64,000 nt of DNA from Brevundimonas alba (lineage in GTDB: Bacteria; Pseudomonadota; Alphaproteobacteria; Caulobacterales; Caulobacteraceae). Of this stretch, positions 17,740 through 28,759 are shown one piece after another. Every line of letters starts with the position of its first letter. Positions within the stretch are counted from its first letter, which is position 1. The stretch lies in the NCBI RefSeq assembly GCF_011927945.1, contig NZ_JAATJM010000002.1, positions 310,001 through 374,000 of the forward strand, read 5' to 3'. The position numbers were made by a program, and so were the translations under genes. Under the pieces are notes generated by a model. It was not told the origin of the DNA. It ran no database searches and worked only from the letters and a program-made list of their open reading frames with translations.

Positions 17740-18159
17740 TTGAGCCTGATCTGGCTGGCTCTGGCGGCGATCGCCGTCTGGGCGCTGGTCCGGCTGGGCC
17801 GACAGACCGAGCGGCGAGGGCAGGGCCACTGGCGCGTCACCGCCACCCTGTTTAGCGCCGTGCTCATCGCCGGTGCGGTTCTGCTCGCCTCGCGAGGGTC
17901 CTGGTTCACCGCCGCGGCCCTCGGAGGCGCCGGCCTCTGGCTCACCGTCGCCTCGCGTCAGCGCACGACTCCTCCGCGCACAGAGGCCATGACCGCGGCC
18001 GAAGCCCGCTCGCTGCTTGGCGTCGCCGCCTCGGCCACGCCACAGGAAATCAACACGGCCTGGAAGCGGCTCATGGCCCGTGCCCATCCCGATCAGGGCG
18101 GCACGGAAGGCCTGGCCTCCCGCCTCAACGCCGCTCGGGACCGCCTGCTGAAAGGCTAG
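17740..18159 (+). CDS. Membrane-anchored DnaJ-domain protein
   Basis: 139 residues: one or two N-terminal membrane helices (LIWLALAAIAVWALV and VLIAGAVLLA, plus a third hydrophobic patch) followed by a short J-domain, residues about 82-139, with AEARSLLGV, the HPD tripeptide in ARAHPDQGG and LNAARDRLL. Probably recruits DnaK at the membrane. Starts with TTG 4 bases after mipZ, so expression is coupled. Its stop codon overlaps that of the convergent topA. Confidence 0.85.
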   Translation: MSLIWLALAAIAVWALVRLGRQTERRGQGHWRVTATLFSAVLIAGAVLLASRGSWFTAAALGGAGLWLTVASRQRTTPPRTEAMTAAEARSLLGVAASATPQEINTAWKRLMARAHPDQGGTEGLASRLNAARDRLLKG

Positions 18160-20771
18160 GCCTTTGCCGTCGCCTTCTTGGCGGCCGGCTTTTTCGCCGC
18201 AGCCTTCTTGGCCGCCGGCTTCTTGGCGGTCGCCGCCTTTTTCGCCGGCGCCTTCTTGCCCTTGGACGGAGCCGCCGCCGCCCGCGCCGCCAGCAGCGGC
18301 AGGGCCGCCTCCAGCGTCAGGTCCTCGGGGGCCGTGCCTTTCGGCAGGGTGGCGTTGATCTTGCCCGACTTCACATAGGGCCCGAACCGGCCCGCCATGA
18401 CGTGGATCGGATCGCCCGTCTCCGGATGCGCGCCCAGATCCTTCAGCGGGGCCGTGGCGGCTCCGCGTCCGGCGAATTTACCCGCCCGTTTCTCGGCCAG
18501 CAGCACGACGGCGCGGTTCAGCCCGACGTCGAACACCTCGTCGATGTCCGCGACATTGGCGTAGGTCCCGGCGTGCTGAACGAACGGCCCGTAGCGCCCA
18601 AGCCCGGCGGTGATCGGCTTGCCGTCCTCCGGATGCATGCCGACCTCGCGCGGCAGGGCCAGCAGCCTCAGAGCCTGCTCCAGCTCCAGCGACGCCGGCG
18701 ACCAGCCCTTGGGCAGGGACGACCGCTTGGGCTTTTCGGCCCCCGGCGGCGTGGTCTCCACATAGGGCCCGAAGCGCCCGATCTTCAGATGCACCGGCTG
18801 CCCCGTCTCCGGGTCCAGCCCCAGCTCGCGGTCCGTCCCGGCCTCGGCGTCCGACGCGCCGCTGCCGAAGCCGCGGGTGTATTTGCACTCCGGATAGTTG
18901 GAGCAGCCGATGAAGGTCGACTTCATCTTGAAGCTGGCCTTCAGGTGCAGCCGGCCCGTGCCGCAGACCGGGCACAGGCGCGGGTCCGTCCCATCCGCCT
19001 TGGGCGGGAACAGGAAGGGCCCGATCGCCTCGTCCAGCTTGTCGATCACGCCCTGCTGGCCGGTGACCTCGTCCGTCGCCGGCTTCAGCTGACCCCAGAA
19101 ATCCCGCAGCAGCTTCTTCCAGTCCAGATCGCCGGCGGACACCTCGTCCAGCTGGCTCTCGAGATCGGCGGTGAAGTCGTACTGCACCCACTTGCCGAAG
19201 AACTGTTCGAGGAAGGCCGTGACCAGCCGCCCGGTGTCCTCGGGAATGAACCGGTTCTTGTCCATCCGCACATAGCCGCGGTCGCGCAGAGTCGTCAGGA
19301 TCGAGGCGTAGGTCGACGGGCGGCCGATGCCCAGCTCCTCCAGCTTCTTGACCAGGGTGGCCTCGGAGAAGCGCGGCGGGGGCTCGGTGAAATGCTGCTC
19401 GGTGCGGATGGCCTCGACCTTGACGGTCGCGCCTTCCTTCAGAGCGGGCAGGCGGGTGGTGTCGTCCTCGTCGTCCTCGCCCGACTTCGGCTTGTCGTCG
19501 CGGCCCTCTTCATAGACCGCCATGAAGCCGTCGAAGGCCACGACCTGCCCGGTGGCGCGCAGGGCCGTCTGGCCCGTCGGCTCCTCGATCTCGACCGTGG
19601 TGCGGTCCAGCCGCGCCGACTCCATCTGGCTGGCGATGGTCCGCTTCCAGATCAGTTCGTACAACCGCTGCAGGTCGCCCTCGAGCCGCAGGGTTTCGGG
19701 CGCCCGGGCCATGCTCGTCGGCCGGATCGCCTCGTGGGCCTCCTGGGCATTCTTGGCCTTGGACTTGTAGTAGCGCGGCTGTTCCGGGACGTAGGCCGGG
19801 CCGAAGCGACTGCCGATCACTTCCCGCGCCTGGGCGATTCCCTCCGGGCTGACGTACAGGCCGTCGGTCCGCATATAGGTGATCAGGCCGCCCTGATCGT
19901 CGACGCCCTCGTACAGCTTCTGGGCCGCCTGCATCGTCCGCTGCGCCGTGAAGCCCAGCTTGCGCGAGGCCTCCTGCTGCAGGGTCGAGGTCATGAACGG
20001 CGGGCTCGGCGCGCGCTTGACCGGCTTTTTCTCGATCGAGCGGATAGAGAATGTCCCGGAGTTGATCGCCTCCCGCGCGGCCGTGGCCATGGATTCCGAT
20101 ACGATATCCAGACGCTGCACCCGCTTGCCGGCGTGCTTGACCAGACGGGTCGTGAAAGGCGGGCTGTCGGCGGTCAGATCGGCCTCGACGGACCAGTATT
20201 CCTGCGCCCGGAACGCCTCGATCTCCAGCTCGCGGTCGACCACGATACGCAGGGCCACGGACTGCACCCGGCCCGCCGAACGTGCGCCCGGCAACTTGCG
20301 CCAAAGCACGGGCGACAGGGTGAAACCCACCAGATAGTCCAGCGCCCGCCGGGCCAGATAGGCCTCGACCAGCTCCATGTCGAGCTGGCGCGGGGCGGCC
20401 ATCGCCTCCAGCACCGCGCCCTTGGTGATGGCGTTGAACGTCACCCGCTCGACCGGCGTGTCCTTCAGCGCCTTCTTCTTCGTCAGGATGTCCAGCACGT
20501 GCCAGCTGATTGCCTCGCCCTCGCGGTCGGGGTCGGTGGCGAGGATCACGCGGTCGGACTTCTTCGCGGCCTCGGCGATCTCCGACATCCGCTTGGACGC
20601 CTTGGGGTCGATCTCCCACGACATGGCGAAATCGTCGTCGGGGAGGACCGATCCGTCCTTCGACGGCAGGTCGCGGACGTGCCCGTAGGACGCCAGGACA
20701 TGGAAGTCCGGGCCCAGATATTTATTGATGGTCTTGGCCTTTGCGGGGCTCTCGACGACGACGAGGTTCAT
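18156..20771 (-). CDS. topA: DNA topoisomerase I
   Basis: Type IA enzyme relaxing negative supercoils. 871 residues. TOPRIM acid residues in VVVESPAKAKT (Glu8) and ATDPDREGEAISWH (Asp80, Asp82, Glu84); active-site Tyr in ITYMRTDGLYVS near residue 300 (commonly MRTDS, here MRTDG); a four-Cys zinc finger CPVCG...GCSNYPEC near 620; then repeated KxGRFGPYV topo C-terminal modules and a Lys/Ala tail (AKKPAAKKA repeats) that will bind DNA non-specifically. Last gene of the minus-strand run starting at ruvX. Confidence 0.97.
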   Translation of the reverse strand: MNLVVVESPAKAKTINKYLGPDFHVLASYGHVRDLPSKDGSVLPDDDFAMSWEIDPKASKRMSEIAEAAKKSDRVILATDPDREGEAISWHVLDILTKKKALKDTPVERVTFNAITKGAVLEAMAAPRQLDMELVEAYLARRALDYLVGFTLSPVLWRKLPGARSAGRVQSVALRIVVDRELEIEAFRAQEYWSVEADLTADSPPFTTRLVKHAGKRVQRLDIVSESMATAAREAINSGTFSIRSIEKKPVKRAPSPPFMTSTLQQEASRKLGFTAQRTMQAAQKLYEGVDDQGGLITYMRTDGLYVSPEGIAQAREVIGSRFGPAYVPEQPRYYKSKAKNAQEAHEAIRPTSMARAPETLRLEGDLQRLYELIWKRTIASQMESARLDRTTVEIEEPTGQTALRATGQVVAFDGFMAVYEEGRDDKPKSGEDDEDDTTRLPALKEGATVKVEAIRTEQHFTEPPPRFSEATLVKKLEELGIGRPSTYASILTTLRDRGYVRMDKNRFIPEDTGRLVTAFLEQFFGKWVQYDFTADLESQLDEVSAGDLDWKKLLRDFWGQLKPATDEVTGQQGVIDKLDEAIGPFLFPPKADGTDPRLCPVCGTGRLHLKASFKMKSTFIGCSNYPECKYTRGFGSGASDAEAGTDRELGLDPETGQPVHLKIGRFGPYVETTPPGAEKPKRSSLPKGWSPASLELEQALRLLALPREVGMHPEDGKPITAGLGRYGPFVQHAGTYANVADIDEVFDVGLNRAVVLLAEKRAGKFAGRGAATAPLKDLGAHPETGDPIHVMAGRFGPYVKSGKINATLPKGTAPEDLTLEAALPLLAARAAAAPSKGKKAPAKKAATAKKPAAKKAAAKKPAAKKATAKA

Positions 20772-20864
20772 GCGGGGAGGGGGCCTTAAACGGGCTCTGA
20801 AAGGGGGCGGAACGTGGTTGGCGGGAGCGTCGCTGTCAATCGGCGCTGGAATTCGGCGGTCGCG

Positions 20865-21962
20865 TCAGCTCGAAACCAGACCTCCCGGCAACAGGGTCGC
20901 ACGCCCGGCGAGGCTCAGTTCCAGCAGGGCCGCAGCCACCGCGCCGATGGGCGCCGACAGGGCGCGAGCCAGTTCGTCCCGCGGGGTCGGCGTCGGGGAC
21001 AGCAGGGCGGCGACCTTGTCGAGAAACGCTCCGTCGACTTCGTCGGGTGCGCCCTCGAACGGATTTCCCGCGGGCGGCTCGCGCAACGTCCGGAGAGTCG
21101 AGAACGCCCGCTCCACATCCTCCAGCCCCTCGCACAGGATCGCCCCCTGCCGCAGCAGCTCGTTCGGTCCACGCGACCGGGGGTCCAGCGGCGAGCCCGG
21201 CACGGCGAAGACGTCGCGGCCCTGCTCCCCCGCCAGCCGCGCGGTGATCAGCGAGCCGGAGCGAATCTCCGCCTCGACTACGATGACCCCGCGCGACAGG
21301 CCTGAGATGATGCGGTTGCGACGCGGGAAGTCCTTGGCCTGCGCCTTCGCGCCGACCCGGCTCTCCGAAAGGACGCAGCCCTGTTCGGCGATCTGGCGAT
21401 AGAGGTCGGCGTTCTCGGGCGGATAGATGTCATCGACGCCGCCACCCAGCACGGCGACGGTTCCGGTCGGCAGGGCGCCGGCGTGGGCTGCGCTGTCGAT
21501 CCCACGGGCCAGCCCCGATACGACCACATGCCCCGCCTCGCCCAGCTGTTGCGACATGCCCCGTGCAATCCGCTGCCCGCCGGCCGAGGCGATCCGGGCG
21601 CCGACCACCGCGATGCACGGCCGCGCCATCAAGCCGACGTTCCCGAGCGCCCAAAGCATCGGCGGCGGCGGATCGACGGCGGCCAGCATCTCCGGGTAGT
21701 CCGCGTCGCCCAGTACGATCAGTCGGGCGCCGAGCCGCGCGCCGGCCTCGACCTCCGCCTCGATCTCGCCCACGGCCGGCAGGTCATGCCCGTGGCCGCC
21801 GCCCCGCCGCAGCAGGTCCGGCAGGGCCTCGACCGCCCGCTCCGCCGAGCCGAACCGGTCCAGCAGCTGTTTGAAGGTGACAGGCCCAACCCTGTCCGTC
21901 CGCGCCAGTCGTAACCGGGCCAGCCGCTCCGTCTCCGGCAGCGGCGCCCGGGAGGCGGTCAC
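20865..21962 (-). CDS. dprA: DNA-processing protein DprA/Smf
   Basis: Loads RecA on incoming single-stranded DNA during transformation. 365 residues. Rossmann-like core with [58 protein letters not shown] and [10 protein letters not shown]-terminal SAM/HhH-like part ([16 protein letters not shown]) and a C-terminal winged-helix ([11 protein letters not shown]). Starts GTG overlapping the plsY stop (GTGA), so it is coupled to plsY. Confidence 0.95.
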   Translation of the reverse strand: MTASRAPLPETERLARLRLARTDRVGPVTFKQLLDRFGSAERAVEALPDLLRRGGGHGHDLPAVGEIEAEVEAGARLGARLIVLGDADYPEMLAAVDPPPPMLWALGNVGLMARPCIAVVGARIASAGGQRIARGMSQQLGEAGHVVVSGLARGIDSAAHAGALPTGTVAVLGGGVDDIYPPENADLYRQIAEQGCVLSESRVGAKAQAKDFPRRNRIISGLSRGVIVVEAEIRSGSLITARLAGEQGRDVFAVPGSPLDPRSRGPNELLRQGAILCEGLEDVERAFSTLRTLREPPAGNPFEGAPDEVDGAFLDKVAALLSPTPTPRDELARALSAPIGAVAAALLELSLAGRATLLPGGLVSS

Positions 21963-22600
21963 GCCTTGCCGGCGCCGATACGGGGCTCGGTCCCCTTCAG
22001 CAGGCGGGTGATATTCTGATGATGCCGGATCCAGATCAGCACGCCGGTGAAGGCGGCAAGGGCGATGATCGGCGCCGGAGCGGGCAGGCCGAGCATTGCG
22101 AGAGGGAGCAGGGCGTAGAGCGGCGCGGCCGCCGACGAAACCAGCGCCGCCAGCGAAGAGATGCGGAACAGGGCGGCGACGATCAGCCAGGTCGCTCCGG
22201 CCAGCAGGCCCAGCGGCCAGGCGGCGGCCAGCAACAGCCCGAAGAAGGTCGCCACACCCTTGCCGCCCTTGAAGCCGAGCCAGACGGGGAACAAATGGCC
22301 GAGGAAGGCCGCTCCGCCCGCGATCGCGGCGATCGCCGGCACGTCCGGGAACAGGAAGCGCGCCACCAGCAGCGCCGCGGCGCCCTTGCCGGCGTCGAGC
22401 AGCAGTGTGGCGATGGCCAGATCCTTGCGGCCCGTGCGCAGCACATTGGTCGCGCCGATGTTGCCGGACCCGATCTGGCGCACGTCCTGACCGGTCACGG
22501 CGCGCGTCAGGATCACGCCGAACGGGATGGAGCCCAGCAGGTATCCGCCCGCCGCCGCGAGCGCGAGCGTCCCCAGAGCCGGGCCGACCAGATCCTGCAA
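21959..22600 (-). CDS. plsY: Acyl-phosphate:glycerol-3-phosphate acyltransferase
   Basis: Inner-membrane enzyme adding the first acyl chain to glycerol-3-phosphate. 213 residues with several membrane spans and the three PlsY motifs: GSIPFG with upstream [17 protein letters not shown], and FKGGKGVAT. Sits 15 bp after pyrC and overlaps dprA by 4 bases. Confidence 0.96.
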   Translation of the reverse strand: MQDLVGPALGTLALAAAGGYLLGSIPFGVILTRAVTGQDVRQIGSGNIGATNVLRTGRKDLAIATLLLDAGKGAAALLVARFLFPDVPAIAAIAGGAAFLGHLFPVWLGFKGGKGVATFFGLLLAAAWPLGLLAGATWLIVAALFRISSLAALVSSAAAPLYALLPLAMLGLPAPAPIIALAAFTGVLIWIRHHQNITRLLKGTEPRIGAGKA

Positions 22601-22615
22601 CTGATTCGCTCCCCT

Positions 22616-23902
22616 CTAGCGTGCGTCTTGGACGATGCGTCCGCCGACGACGGTGAGCAAGACCTTCCCTTGCAGACGGCGCCCGTCGAAGGGCGAGTTC
22701 TTCGACTTGGACTTCAGTGCGTCGGCGTCGATCACCACCGGCGCGCCCGGATCGAACAGGATCAGGTCCGCCGGCGCATCCTTCGCCAGCACGCCGGCGT
22801 CGAGCCCCAGCAGCGTCGCCGGTCCGTGCGTCAGGGGACGCAATATGTCCAGCAGGTCCAGTCCGTCCTCGTGGTGCAGCGACAGCGCCGCAGGCAGCAG
22901 GGTCTCCAGACCCACGGCGCCCGGTGTCGCCTCGGCGAACGGCCGCCGCTTGTCCTCGGCCGGAGCGGGGGCGTGGGCGCTGGTGATGGCGTCGATCAGC
23001 CCGTCGTGCACCGCCTCGATCAGCGCCTGCCGGTCGCGCTCCGGCCGCAGCGGCGGGTCCATACGATAGAATGTGCGGTAGTCGCCGATGTCGATCTCGT
23101 TGAAGCACAGGTGGTTGATCGACACCGAGGCGGCGACCTCCAGCCCCTTGGCCCTCGCCCGGGCCAGCGTCTCCAGCGCGCCCTCGGTTGAGATCTGGTC
23201 GACGAGGAACCGCGCGCCCGTCTGCTCTACCAGAGCCAGATCGCGCTCCAGCTGGATCCGCTCGGCGATGGCCGGCGCGGACGCCAGCCCCAGCCGCGTC
23301 GCCAGTTCGCCCGACGTCGCGACCGCGCCTTCGCTCAGCCACGGATCGGCGGGACGGCAAGAGATCAGGGCGTTGAAGGTCGCGGCATAGCTCATCAGCC
23401 GCTGCAGCGTGCGGGTGTTGGCGATCACGGCGTCGACGTCGGTGAAATACAGCGCCCCCGCCTCATCCATCAGGCCGATCTCGGCCATCCGGACTCCGTC
23501 CCGGCCCTTGGTCGCCGCGCCGGCCGCCCGGACGTTCACCAGTTCCAGCGCCGCGCCGCGCCGCTGGATGAATTCGATCATGGCCGGATCGTCGATGGCC
23601 GGGTCGGTGTCGGGCTGGATAACGATGGTCGTTACGCCGCCCGCGGCCGCCGAAAGCGAGGCCGACTTCAGCGTCTCCTTGGGTTCCGCGCCGGGCTCGC
23701 CGGTCTTGACCCGGATGTCGATCAGGCCCGGCGACAGGCACAGGCCGCCGGCGTCCACGACCTCGGCCCCTGCCGGAGCGACCGCCCCCGCGCCGTGGAT
23801 GACCTCCACGATCCGCCCGTCCTTGATCAGCACCGCGCCCGGCCCGTCGTAGTCGCTGGCCGCATCCAGCAGTCGGGCGTTGAGGATCGCCAGCGAACTC
23901 AT
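22616..23902 (-). CDS. Dihydroorotase-like protein, apparently non-catalytic (PyrC'/PyrX type)
   Basis: 428 residues with the amidohydrolase fold of class I dihydroorotases ([42 protein letters not shown]). The zinc-binding HxH that should appear as DxHVHxREPG reads [10 protein letters not shown], so both His are gone, and the catalytic TDHAPH segment reads TSAHAPAP, losing the Asp. Such pseudo-enzymes form a structural complex with aspartate transcarbamoylase, as in Pseudomonas. The start overlaps the pyrB stop by ATGA, supporting that role. An active pyrC must lie elsewhere. Confidence 0.9.
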   Translation of the reverse strand: MSSLAILNARLLDAASDYDGPGAVLIKDGRIVEVIHGAGAVAPAGAEVVDAGGLCLSPGLIDIRVKTGEPGAEPKETLKSASLSAAAGGVTTIVIQPDTDPAIDDPAMIEFIQRRGAALELVNVRAAGAATKGRDGVRMAEIGLMDEAGALYFTDVDAVIANTRTLQRLMSYAATFNALISCRPADPWLSEGAVATSGELATRLGLASAPAIAERIQLERDLALVEQTGARFLVDQISTEGALETLARARAKGLEVAASVSINHLCFNEIDIGDYRTFYRMDPPLRPERDRQALIEAVHDGLIDAITSAHAPAPAEDKRRPFAEATPGAVGLETLLPAALSLHHEDGLDLLDILRPLTHGPATLLGLDAGVLAKDAPADLILFDPGAPVVIDADALKSKSKNSPFDGRRLQGKVLLTVVGGRIVQDAR

Positions 23903-24906
23903 GCCCCGGCCCCCTCGCGCCGCGCCGATAGCGCCGCCAGCACCGCCATCCGCGCCGCCACGCCCATTTCCACCTGATCCTGGATCAGCGAGACGCTCAG
24001 GTCGTCGGCCACGTCGGAATCGATCTCGACCCCGCGGTTCATCGGCCCCGGGTGCATCACCTTCGCGCCGGGTCTCGCCCAGCCCAGCTTCTCGCGATCC
24101 AGTCCCCAGAAGCGGAAATACTCGCGGGTCGAGGGCACCAGCGCCCCCTCCATTCGCTCCAGCTGCAGGCGCAGCATCATCACCACATCGACGCCCCGCA
24201 GCCCCTCGCGCATGTCGTGGAACACCTCGCAGCCCCAGCGGTCGGCATCGCCCGGGACCAAGGTCGGCGGCCCGATCAGCCGGACCCGTGCGCCCATCAT
24301 CGACAGCAGGGCAACGTTCGACCGGGCCACGCGGCTGTGGGCGATGTCGCCGCAGATCGCCACCGACAGCCCGCCCACATCGCCGAACGCCCGGCGCAGG
24401 CTCAGCAGGTCCAGCAAGGCCTGCGTCGGATGCTCGTGCCGTCCGTCGCCGGCGTTGACCACCGCGCAGCCGACCTTCTGCGACAGCAGGGCCGCCGCGC
24501 CCGAGGCCGAGTGGCGCACGACCAGCACGTCCGGCTTCATCGCGTTCAGCGTCGCCGCCGTATCGATCAGTGTCTCGCCCTTGGCCACGGACGAGGTGCG
24601 CGGGCTCAGCGCCGTCACGTCGGCACCCAGCCGCTTGGCCGCGATCTCGAACGAGGCGCTGGTCCGGGTCGAATTCTCGAAGAACAGATTCATGACCGTG
24701 CGCCCGCGCATCAGGTCCAGGGACTTCGACGATTGGCGGTTGAAGTCGACGAAGGCGTCGGCGAGGTCCAGCAGCGGCGGGACGGTCGCGGCGTTCAGAT
24801 CGCCTGCGGACAGGAAATGATCGCGGGGAAACGGCGCCAGCCGCTCGTGAATCAGGTCGGTGACGGCGGCGGGCTGGGTCATCGAAGCCCGGCTATAGGG
24901 GGTCAT
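23899..24906 (-). CDS. pyrB: Aspartate carbamoyltransferase catalytic chain
   Basis: Second step of pyrimidine synthesis: carbamoyl phosphate plus aspartate. Carbamoyl-phosphate site [13 protein letters not shown], then [12 protein letters not shown], and the aspartate-domain MHPGPMNRG. 335 residues from an ATG that overlaps the AEC carrier stop as TGATG; an internal ATG at 24882 would give 327 residues, close to family length, and is equally plausible. Overlaps the pseudo-dihydroorotase downstream. Confidence 0.95.
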   Translation of the reverse strand: MTPYSRASMTQPAAVTDLIHERLAPFPRDHFLSAGDLNAATVPPLLDLADAFVDFNRQSSKSLDLMRGRTVMNLFFENSTRTSASFEIAAKRLGADVTALSPRTSSVAKGETLIDTAATLNAMKPDVLVVRHSASGAAALLSQKVGCAVVNAGDGRHEHPTQALLDLLSLRRAFGDVGGLSVAICGDIAHSRVARSNVALLSMMGARVRLIGPPTLVPGDADRWGCEVFHDMREGLRGVDVVMMLRLQLERMEGALVPSTREYFRFWGLDREKLGWARPGAKVMHPGPMNRGVEIDSDVADDLSVSLIQDQVEMGVAARMAVLAALSARREGAGA

Positions 24907-25829
24907 CACGCCAAATGGAACAGGGCCAGCAGCACGGGAATGCTGATCGCGCTTCCAACAGTGGTCAGGGCCACGATCCCTGCCATCAGCGGCGCGTCTC
25001 CGCCCATCTGCCGCGCGAGGATATAGCTGGCCGCCGCGCCCGGCGACGCGCCGCAGAGCAGGGCGATGGCCTGCGCCGTCTCGTCCCCGCCGTAGAGCAC
25101 GCACAGCCCCCACATCAGGGGCGGCGTGACGATCAGCTTGACGAACGAGACCGCCCCGATGGTCACCCGGCGCCGCGCCACCTCGGCGAAGCTCAGCCCC
25201 GCCCCCGCCACGATCAGGCCCAGAGGCAGGGCCGCGCCGCCCAGCAGCTCCAGCGTCTCCGAAATGCCCGCCAGCCGCGGCACGCCGGCCAGGTTCAGCG
25301 CCAGACCGATCAGGCAGGCCAGCAGGATCGGGTTCGACAGGATGGCCTTCGCCAACGACAGGGGCGACATCGCCCTCTGGTCCGCGCCCCAGCGCACCAG
25401 CACGATGACGCACAGCACATTGGTCACCGGGATCATGGCCGCGATCACCACCGCCGCCAGCGCCAGCCCGTCGACGCCATAGACCGACTGGATCACCGGC
25501 AGGAAGACGAAGCTGTTCCAGCGGATCGCGCCCTGAAACAGGCTGGTGAAGGCCGGTCCGTCGATCTTCATCAGCGGCTTGGTCACCAGCGTCAGCACGG
25601 CGATGATCAGCACCGAGGTCACGGCCGCCGCCCCCGCCGCGCCCGCGCCGCCGCCCGAGATGTCGGCGTTCCAGATCGCCGGGATCAGGAAGCCGGGATA
25701 GAGGATGTGGATCGACAGCTTCTCGATCGGCCGCCAGGTTGCGTCCGGCAGGAAGTCGGACTTGCGCAGCCCGTAACCGATGGCGATCAGCACGAAGACC
25801 GGCAGGACCCCGGCGAGCAGCCCCGCCAT
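24906..25829 (-). CDS. AEC-family (auxin efflux carrier-like) transporter
   Basis: 307-residue inner-membrane protein with about ten hydrophobic helices arranged in two halves. Family hallmarks: [15 protein letters not shown] at the N-terminus, NSFVFLP in the first half, [18 protein letters not shown] and [16 protein letters not shown] in the second. AEC carriers export or exchange organic acids; substrate unknown. Overlaps ruvX and pyrB by one base each (TGATG), an operon arrangement that does not itself reveal function. Confidence 0.88.
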   Translation of the reverse strand: MAGLLAGVLPVFVLIAIGYGLRKSDFLPDATWRPIEKLSIHILYPGFLIPAIWNADISGGGAGAAGAAAVTSVLIIAVLTLVTKPLMKIDGPAFTSLFQGAIRWNSFVFLPVIQSVYGVDGLALAAVVIAAMIPVTNVLCVIVLVRWGADQRAMSPLSLAKAILSNPILLACLIGLALNLAGVPRLAGISETLELLGGAALPLGLIVAGAGLSFAEVARRRVTIGAVSFVKLIVTPPLMWGLCVLYGGDETAQAIALLCGASPGAAASYILARQMGGDAPLMAGIVALTTVGSAISIPVLLALFHLA

Positions 25830-26293
25830 CAGCCGCGCAGCCGGTCGAGCGCGCCCTGCAGGATCCAGGCGGCGGCGGTGCGGTCGACGACGTTGGCCCG
25901 CCGCTTGCGGTTCAGGTCCAACTCCTCGATCAGGAACCGCTCGACCGCGCTGGTCGACAGCCGCTCGTCCTGAAAGGCCACGGGCACTGCGCGCAGCCGC
26001 TGCAGGTTTCGCGCGAAGGCCCGACACGACTGCGCCCTCGGCCCCTCCGACCCGTCCATGTTCAGCGGCAGGCCGATCACCAGCCCGGACGCCTTGCGCC
26101 CGTCCATCAGCTTCAGCACCGCCTCGGCGTCCTGCGTGAATTTCGTCTTGCGGATCAGCACCAGCGGACTGGCGATCATCCGCGTCGCGTCCGACGCGGC
26201 CACCCCGATGGTCTTCTCGCCGAGGTCCAGCCCGAGCCAGGGCGTTCCCAGCGGGGTCGAGGCGGCGAGCTCTTCAAGGGTCAGGACGGTCAC
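25829..26293 (-). CDS. ruvX: Putative Holliday junction resolvase / pre-16S rRNA nuclease YqgF
   Basis: 154 residues, normal for the YqgF family of RNase H-fold nucleases that mature the 5' end of 16S rRNA. Motifs: [15 protein letters not shown] (first catalytic Asp), [21 protein letters not shown] (Glu) and DRTAAAWIL (third Asp). Starts with GTG at 26293; longer in-frame sequence upstream belongs to the antisense of the lipoprotein gene. First gene of the minus-strand run to topA. Confidence 0.93.
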   Translation of the reverse strand: MTVLTLEELAASTPLGTPWLGLDLGEKTIGVAASDATRMIASPLVLIRKTKFTQDAEAVLKLMDGRKASGLVIGLPLNMDGSEGPRAQSCRAFARNLQRLRAVPVAFQDERLSTSAVERFLIEELDLNRKRRANVVDRTAAAWILQGALDRLRG

Positions 26294-26368
26294 GGTGTCG
26301 CGGTAGGACTGGCGGGACGCCGTGTCAAAGTGCAAAGCTGGCCGCAAATCGACGAGGAGGGTCGTCCG

Positions 26369-26893
26369 ATGAAACCGCTTCTGTTCCTCACCGCCCTGAT
26401 CGGGCTCGCCGCCTGCGACGCGGGCGTCGAAAGCCGCAAGGAAGCCGTGCCGCCCGCCGAGCAGCCGGCTCCGGCCGCTACAGCCGCCCCGCTGGCCGCC
26501 GCCGGCCCCGCCGCCACGCTCCAGCCCGAGACAGACGCCGCCCTGCAGCAGGCCGCCGCCGTCGTCCGGCTCGACCAGCTGACGGGGCAGGGACCGATCA
26601 CCGCCAAGCTGTTCGGCACGGCCGGCGGCGATCCGGCCATGAACGGCCTCTACACCCATCTGGCCTTCTTCCAGGGCCCGGCCGACGGCTGGCGCGTCTT
26701 CCGCCTCGGCGACGTGCTCGACTACCGTATCCTGTCGCAGCGGGCCGGCCGCATTGATCTGGAGCTTGAGGAAAGCCAGCTGGACGAGGCCACGGGCCGG
26801 ATCGGCAGCCGCACCCGGCGCGTCATCGTCGGCTGGACCATCGCCGCCGACGGCTCCGCTCCGGCCGAGGTGACGGTCACGCCCGCGCAATAG
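26369..26893 (+). CDS. Putative lipoprotein, hypothetical
   Basis: 174 residues with a clear lipoprotein signal (MKPLLFLTALIGLAAC, Cys16) and a strong GAGGAGG ribosome-binding site 9 bases before the ATG. An Ala/Pro-rich linker follows to about residue 50, then a compact domain (LYTHLAFFQGPADGWRVFRLGDVLDYRIL, RRVIVGWTIA). I do not recognise the family. Divergent from ruvX, 95 bp before gatC. Confidence 0.8.
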   Translation: MKPLLFLTALIGLAACDAGVESRKEAVPPAEQPAPAATAAPLAAAGPAATLQPETDAALQQAAAVVRLDQLTGQGPITAKLFGTAGGDPAMNGLYTHLAFFQGPADGWRVFRLGDVLDYRILSQRAGRIDLELEESQLDEATGRIGSRTRRVIVGWTIAADGSAPAEVTVTPAQ

Positions 26894-26988
26894 CTCGCGC
26901 GTCGCTGAAACTCCCGGCCAGAATCCTTGTGAAACCGGCCCCGGGCGGCTAATCCCGCCCGCTTACGTTCTCGCTATCGGAGGGCCGC

Positions 26989-27276
26989 ATGGCCATCGAC
27001 GCCGCGACCGTGCGCCGGGTGGCGCACCTCGCCCGTATCAAGACCCCGGAAGACCGGCTGGAGCCGCTCGCCGCCGAGCTGAACGGCATCCTGAACTGGA
27101 TTGAGCAGCTCAACGAGGTCGACGTCGACGGCGTCGAGCCGATGACCTCCAACGTCCACCAGCCCCTGCGCCTGCGCGACGACGTGGTCACCGACGGCGC
27201 CAGGGTCGACGCCGTCCTGTCCAACGCTCCGAAGTCCGCCGACGGCTTCTTTGTCGTCCCCAAGGTGGTCGAATAG
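26989..27276 (+). CDS. gatC: Asp-tRNA(Asn)/Glu-tRNA(Gln) amidotransferase subunit C
   Basis: 95-residue subunit that bridges GatA and GatB. Family pattern: [31 protein letters not shown] at the N-terminus and [22 protein letters not shown] in the middle. GAGGGCC precedes the ATG. Two bases separate it from gatA. Confidence 0.96.
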   Translation: MAIDAATVRRVAHLARIKTPEDRLEPLAAELNGILNWIEQLNEVDVDGVEPMTSNVHQPLRLRDDVVTDGARVDAVLSNAPKSADGFFVVPKVVE

Positions 27277-27278
27277 TC

Positions 27279-28757
27279 ATGACCGACCTGACCCGACTGA
27301 CCCTCAAGGCCGCCCTCGACGGCCTCAAGGCCCGCGACTTCTCATCCGAGGAGATCACCAAAGCCTTCGTCGCCAACATCGACGCCGCCAATCCGCGCCT
27401 CAACGCCTACGTCGTCCAGACCACGGACAAGGCCCTCGACATGGCCCGCGCCTCTGATGCCCGTCTTGCGAAAGGCGAGGGCGGCGCCCTGGAAGGCGCG
27501 CCGCTGGGCATCAAGGACCTGTTCTGCACCGACGGCGTCCAGACCACGGCCGGCTCCAACATGCTGCGCGGCTTCGTCCCGCCTTATGAGTCCACCGTCA
27601 CGTCCAACCTCTGGGCCGACGGCGCGGTCATGCTCGGCAAGCTGAACATGGACGAGTTCGCCATGGGCTCGTCGAACGAGACCTCGGCCTTCGGTCCCGT
27701 CGTGAATCCGTGGAAGTCGAGCGCCTCCAACGCCGACCTGACCCCGGGCGGCAGCTCCGGCGGGTCGGCCTCGGCCGTCGCCGGCGACCTCTGCCTCGCC
27801 GCCACCGCCTCCGACACCGGCGGCTCGATCCGCCAGCCCGCCGCCTTCACCGGCACGGTCGGGGTCAAGCCCACCTACGGCCGCGCCAGCCGCTTCGGCA
27901 TGGTCGCCTTCGCCAGCTCGCTGGATCAGGCCGGCCCCATCGCCAGGACCGTCGAGGACGCCGCCATCCTGCTGCGCTCGATGTGCTCCTTCGACCCCAA
28001 GGATTCCACCAGCCTCGACGTCGAGACCCCCGACTGGACCGCCAGCCTCGGCAAGGGCGTCAAGGGCCTGCGTATCGGCGTGCCGAAGGAATACGTCGTC
28101 GACGGCATGCCGGCCGAGATTCAGGCGCTGTGGGATCAGGGCGTCGAATGGCTCAAGGCCGCGGGAGCCGAGATCGTCGAGATCAGCCTGCCCCACACCA
28201 AATACGCCCTGCCGGCCTATTACATCATCGCCCCGGCCGAGGCCTCGTCCAACCTGGCCCGCTACGACGGCATGCGCTTCGGCCATCGCGCCGAAAAGGC
28301 CGCCAGCCTCGCGGACCTCTATGAGACCAGCCGCGCCGAGGGCTTCGGCAAGGAGGTCCAGCGTCGCCTGACCATCGGCGCCTATGTCCTCTCGGCCGGA
28401 TTCTACGACGCCTACTACGTCCGCGCGCTCAAGGTCCGCCGCCGCATCGCCATGGATTTCGACGCCGTCTGGGACAAGGTCGACGCCATCCTGACGCCGT
28501 CGACGCCGTCGGCCGCCTTCGCCCTCGGCGACAAGCAGATCGACCCGTTGCAGATGTATCTGAACGACATCTTCACCGTGACGGCCAACCTCGCCGGCCT
28601 GCCCGGCATCTCCGTCCCCGCCGGCCTCGACAAGGGCGGCCTACCGCTCGGCCTGCAGGTGATTGGCAAGGCGCTCGACGAGGCGACGGTGTTCCAGGTC
28701 GCGGACGTACTGGAACAATCGGCCGGCTTCACGGCCCGGCCGGAGAAGTGGTGGTGA
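27279..28757 (+). CDS. gatA: Asp-tRNA(Asn)/Glu-tRNA(Gln) amidotransferase subunit A
   Basis: Glutaminase half of GatCAB, releasing ammonia for the transamidation. 492 residues with the amidase-signature triad: Lys in [10 protein letters not shown], Ser in [13 protein letters not shown] and the nucleophile Ser in [11 protein letters not shown]. Start ATG 2 bases after gatC; gatB begins 2 bases after its stop. Confidence 0.97.
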   Translation: MTDLTRLTLKAALDGLKARDFSSEEITKAFVANIDAANPRLNAYVVQTTDKALDMARASDARLAKGEGGALEGAPLGIKDLFCTDGVQTTAGSNMLRGFVPPYESTVTSNLWADGAVMLGKLNMDEFAMGSSNETSAFGPVVNPWKSSASNADLTPGGSSGGSASAVAGDLCLAATASDTGGSIRQPAAFTGTVGVKPTYGRASRFGMVAFASSLDQAGPIARTVEDAAILLRSMCSFDPKDSTSLDVETPDWTASLGKGVKGLRIGVPKEYVVDGMPAEIQALWDQGVEWLKAAGAEIVEISLPHTKYALPAYYIIAPAEASSNLARYDGMRFGHRAEKAASLADLYETSRAEGFGKEVQRRLTIGAYVLSAGFYDAYYVRALKVRRRIAMDFDAVWDKVDAILTPSTPSAAFALGDKQIDPLQMYLNDIFTVTANLAGLPGISVPAGLDKGGLPLGLQVIGKALDEATVFQVADVLEQSAGFTARPEKWW

Positions 28758-28759
28758 GC

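Noticed and set aside
18402-20789. Plus-strand frame opposite topA
   Set aside because: Shadow of topoisomerase I; no start context and no protein-like composition.
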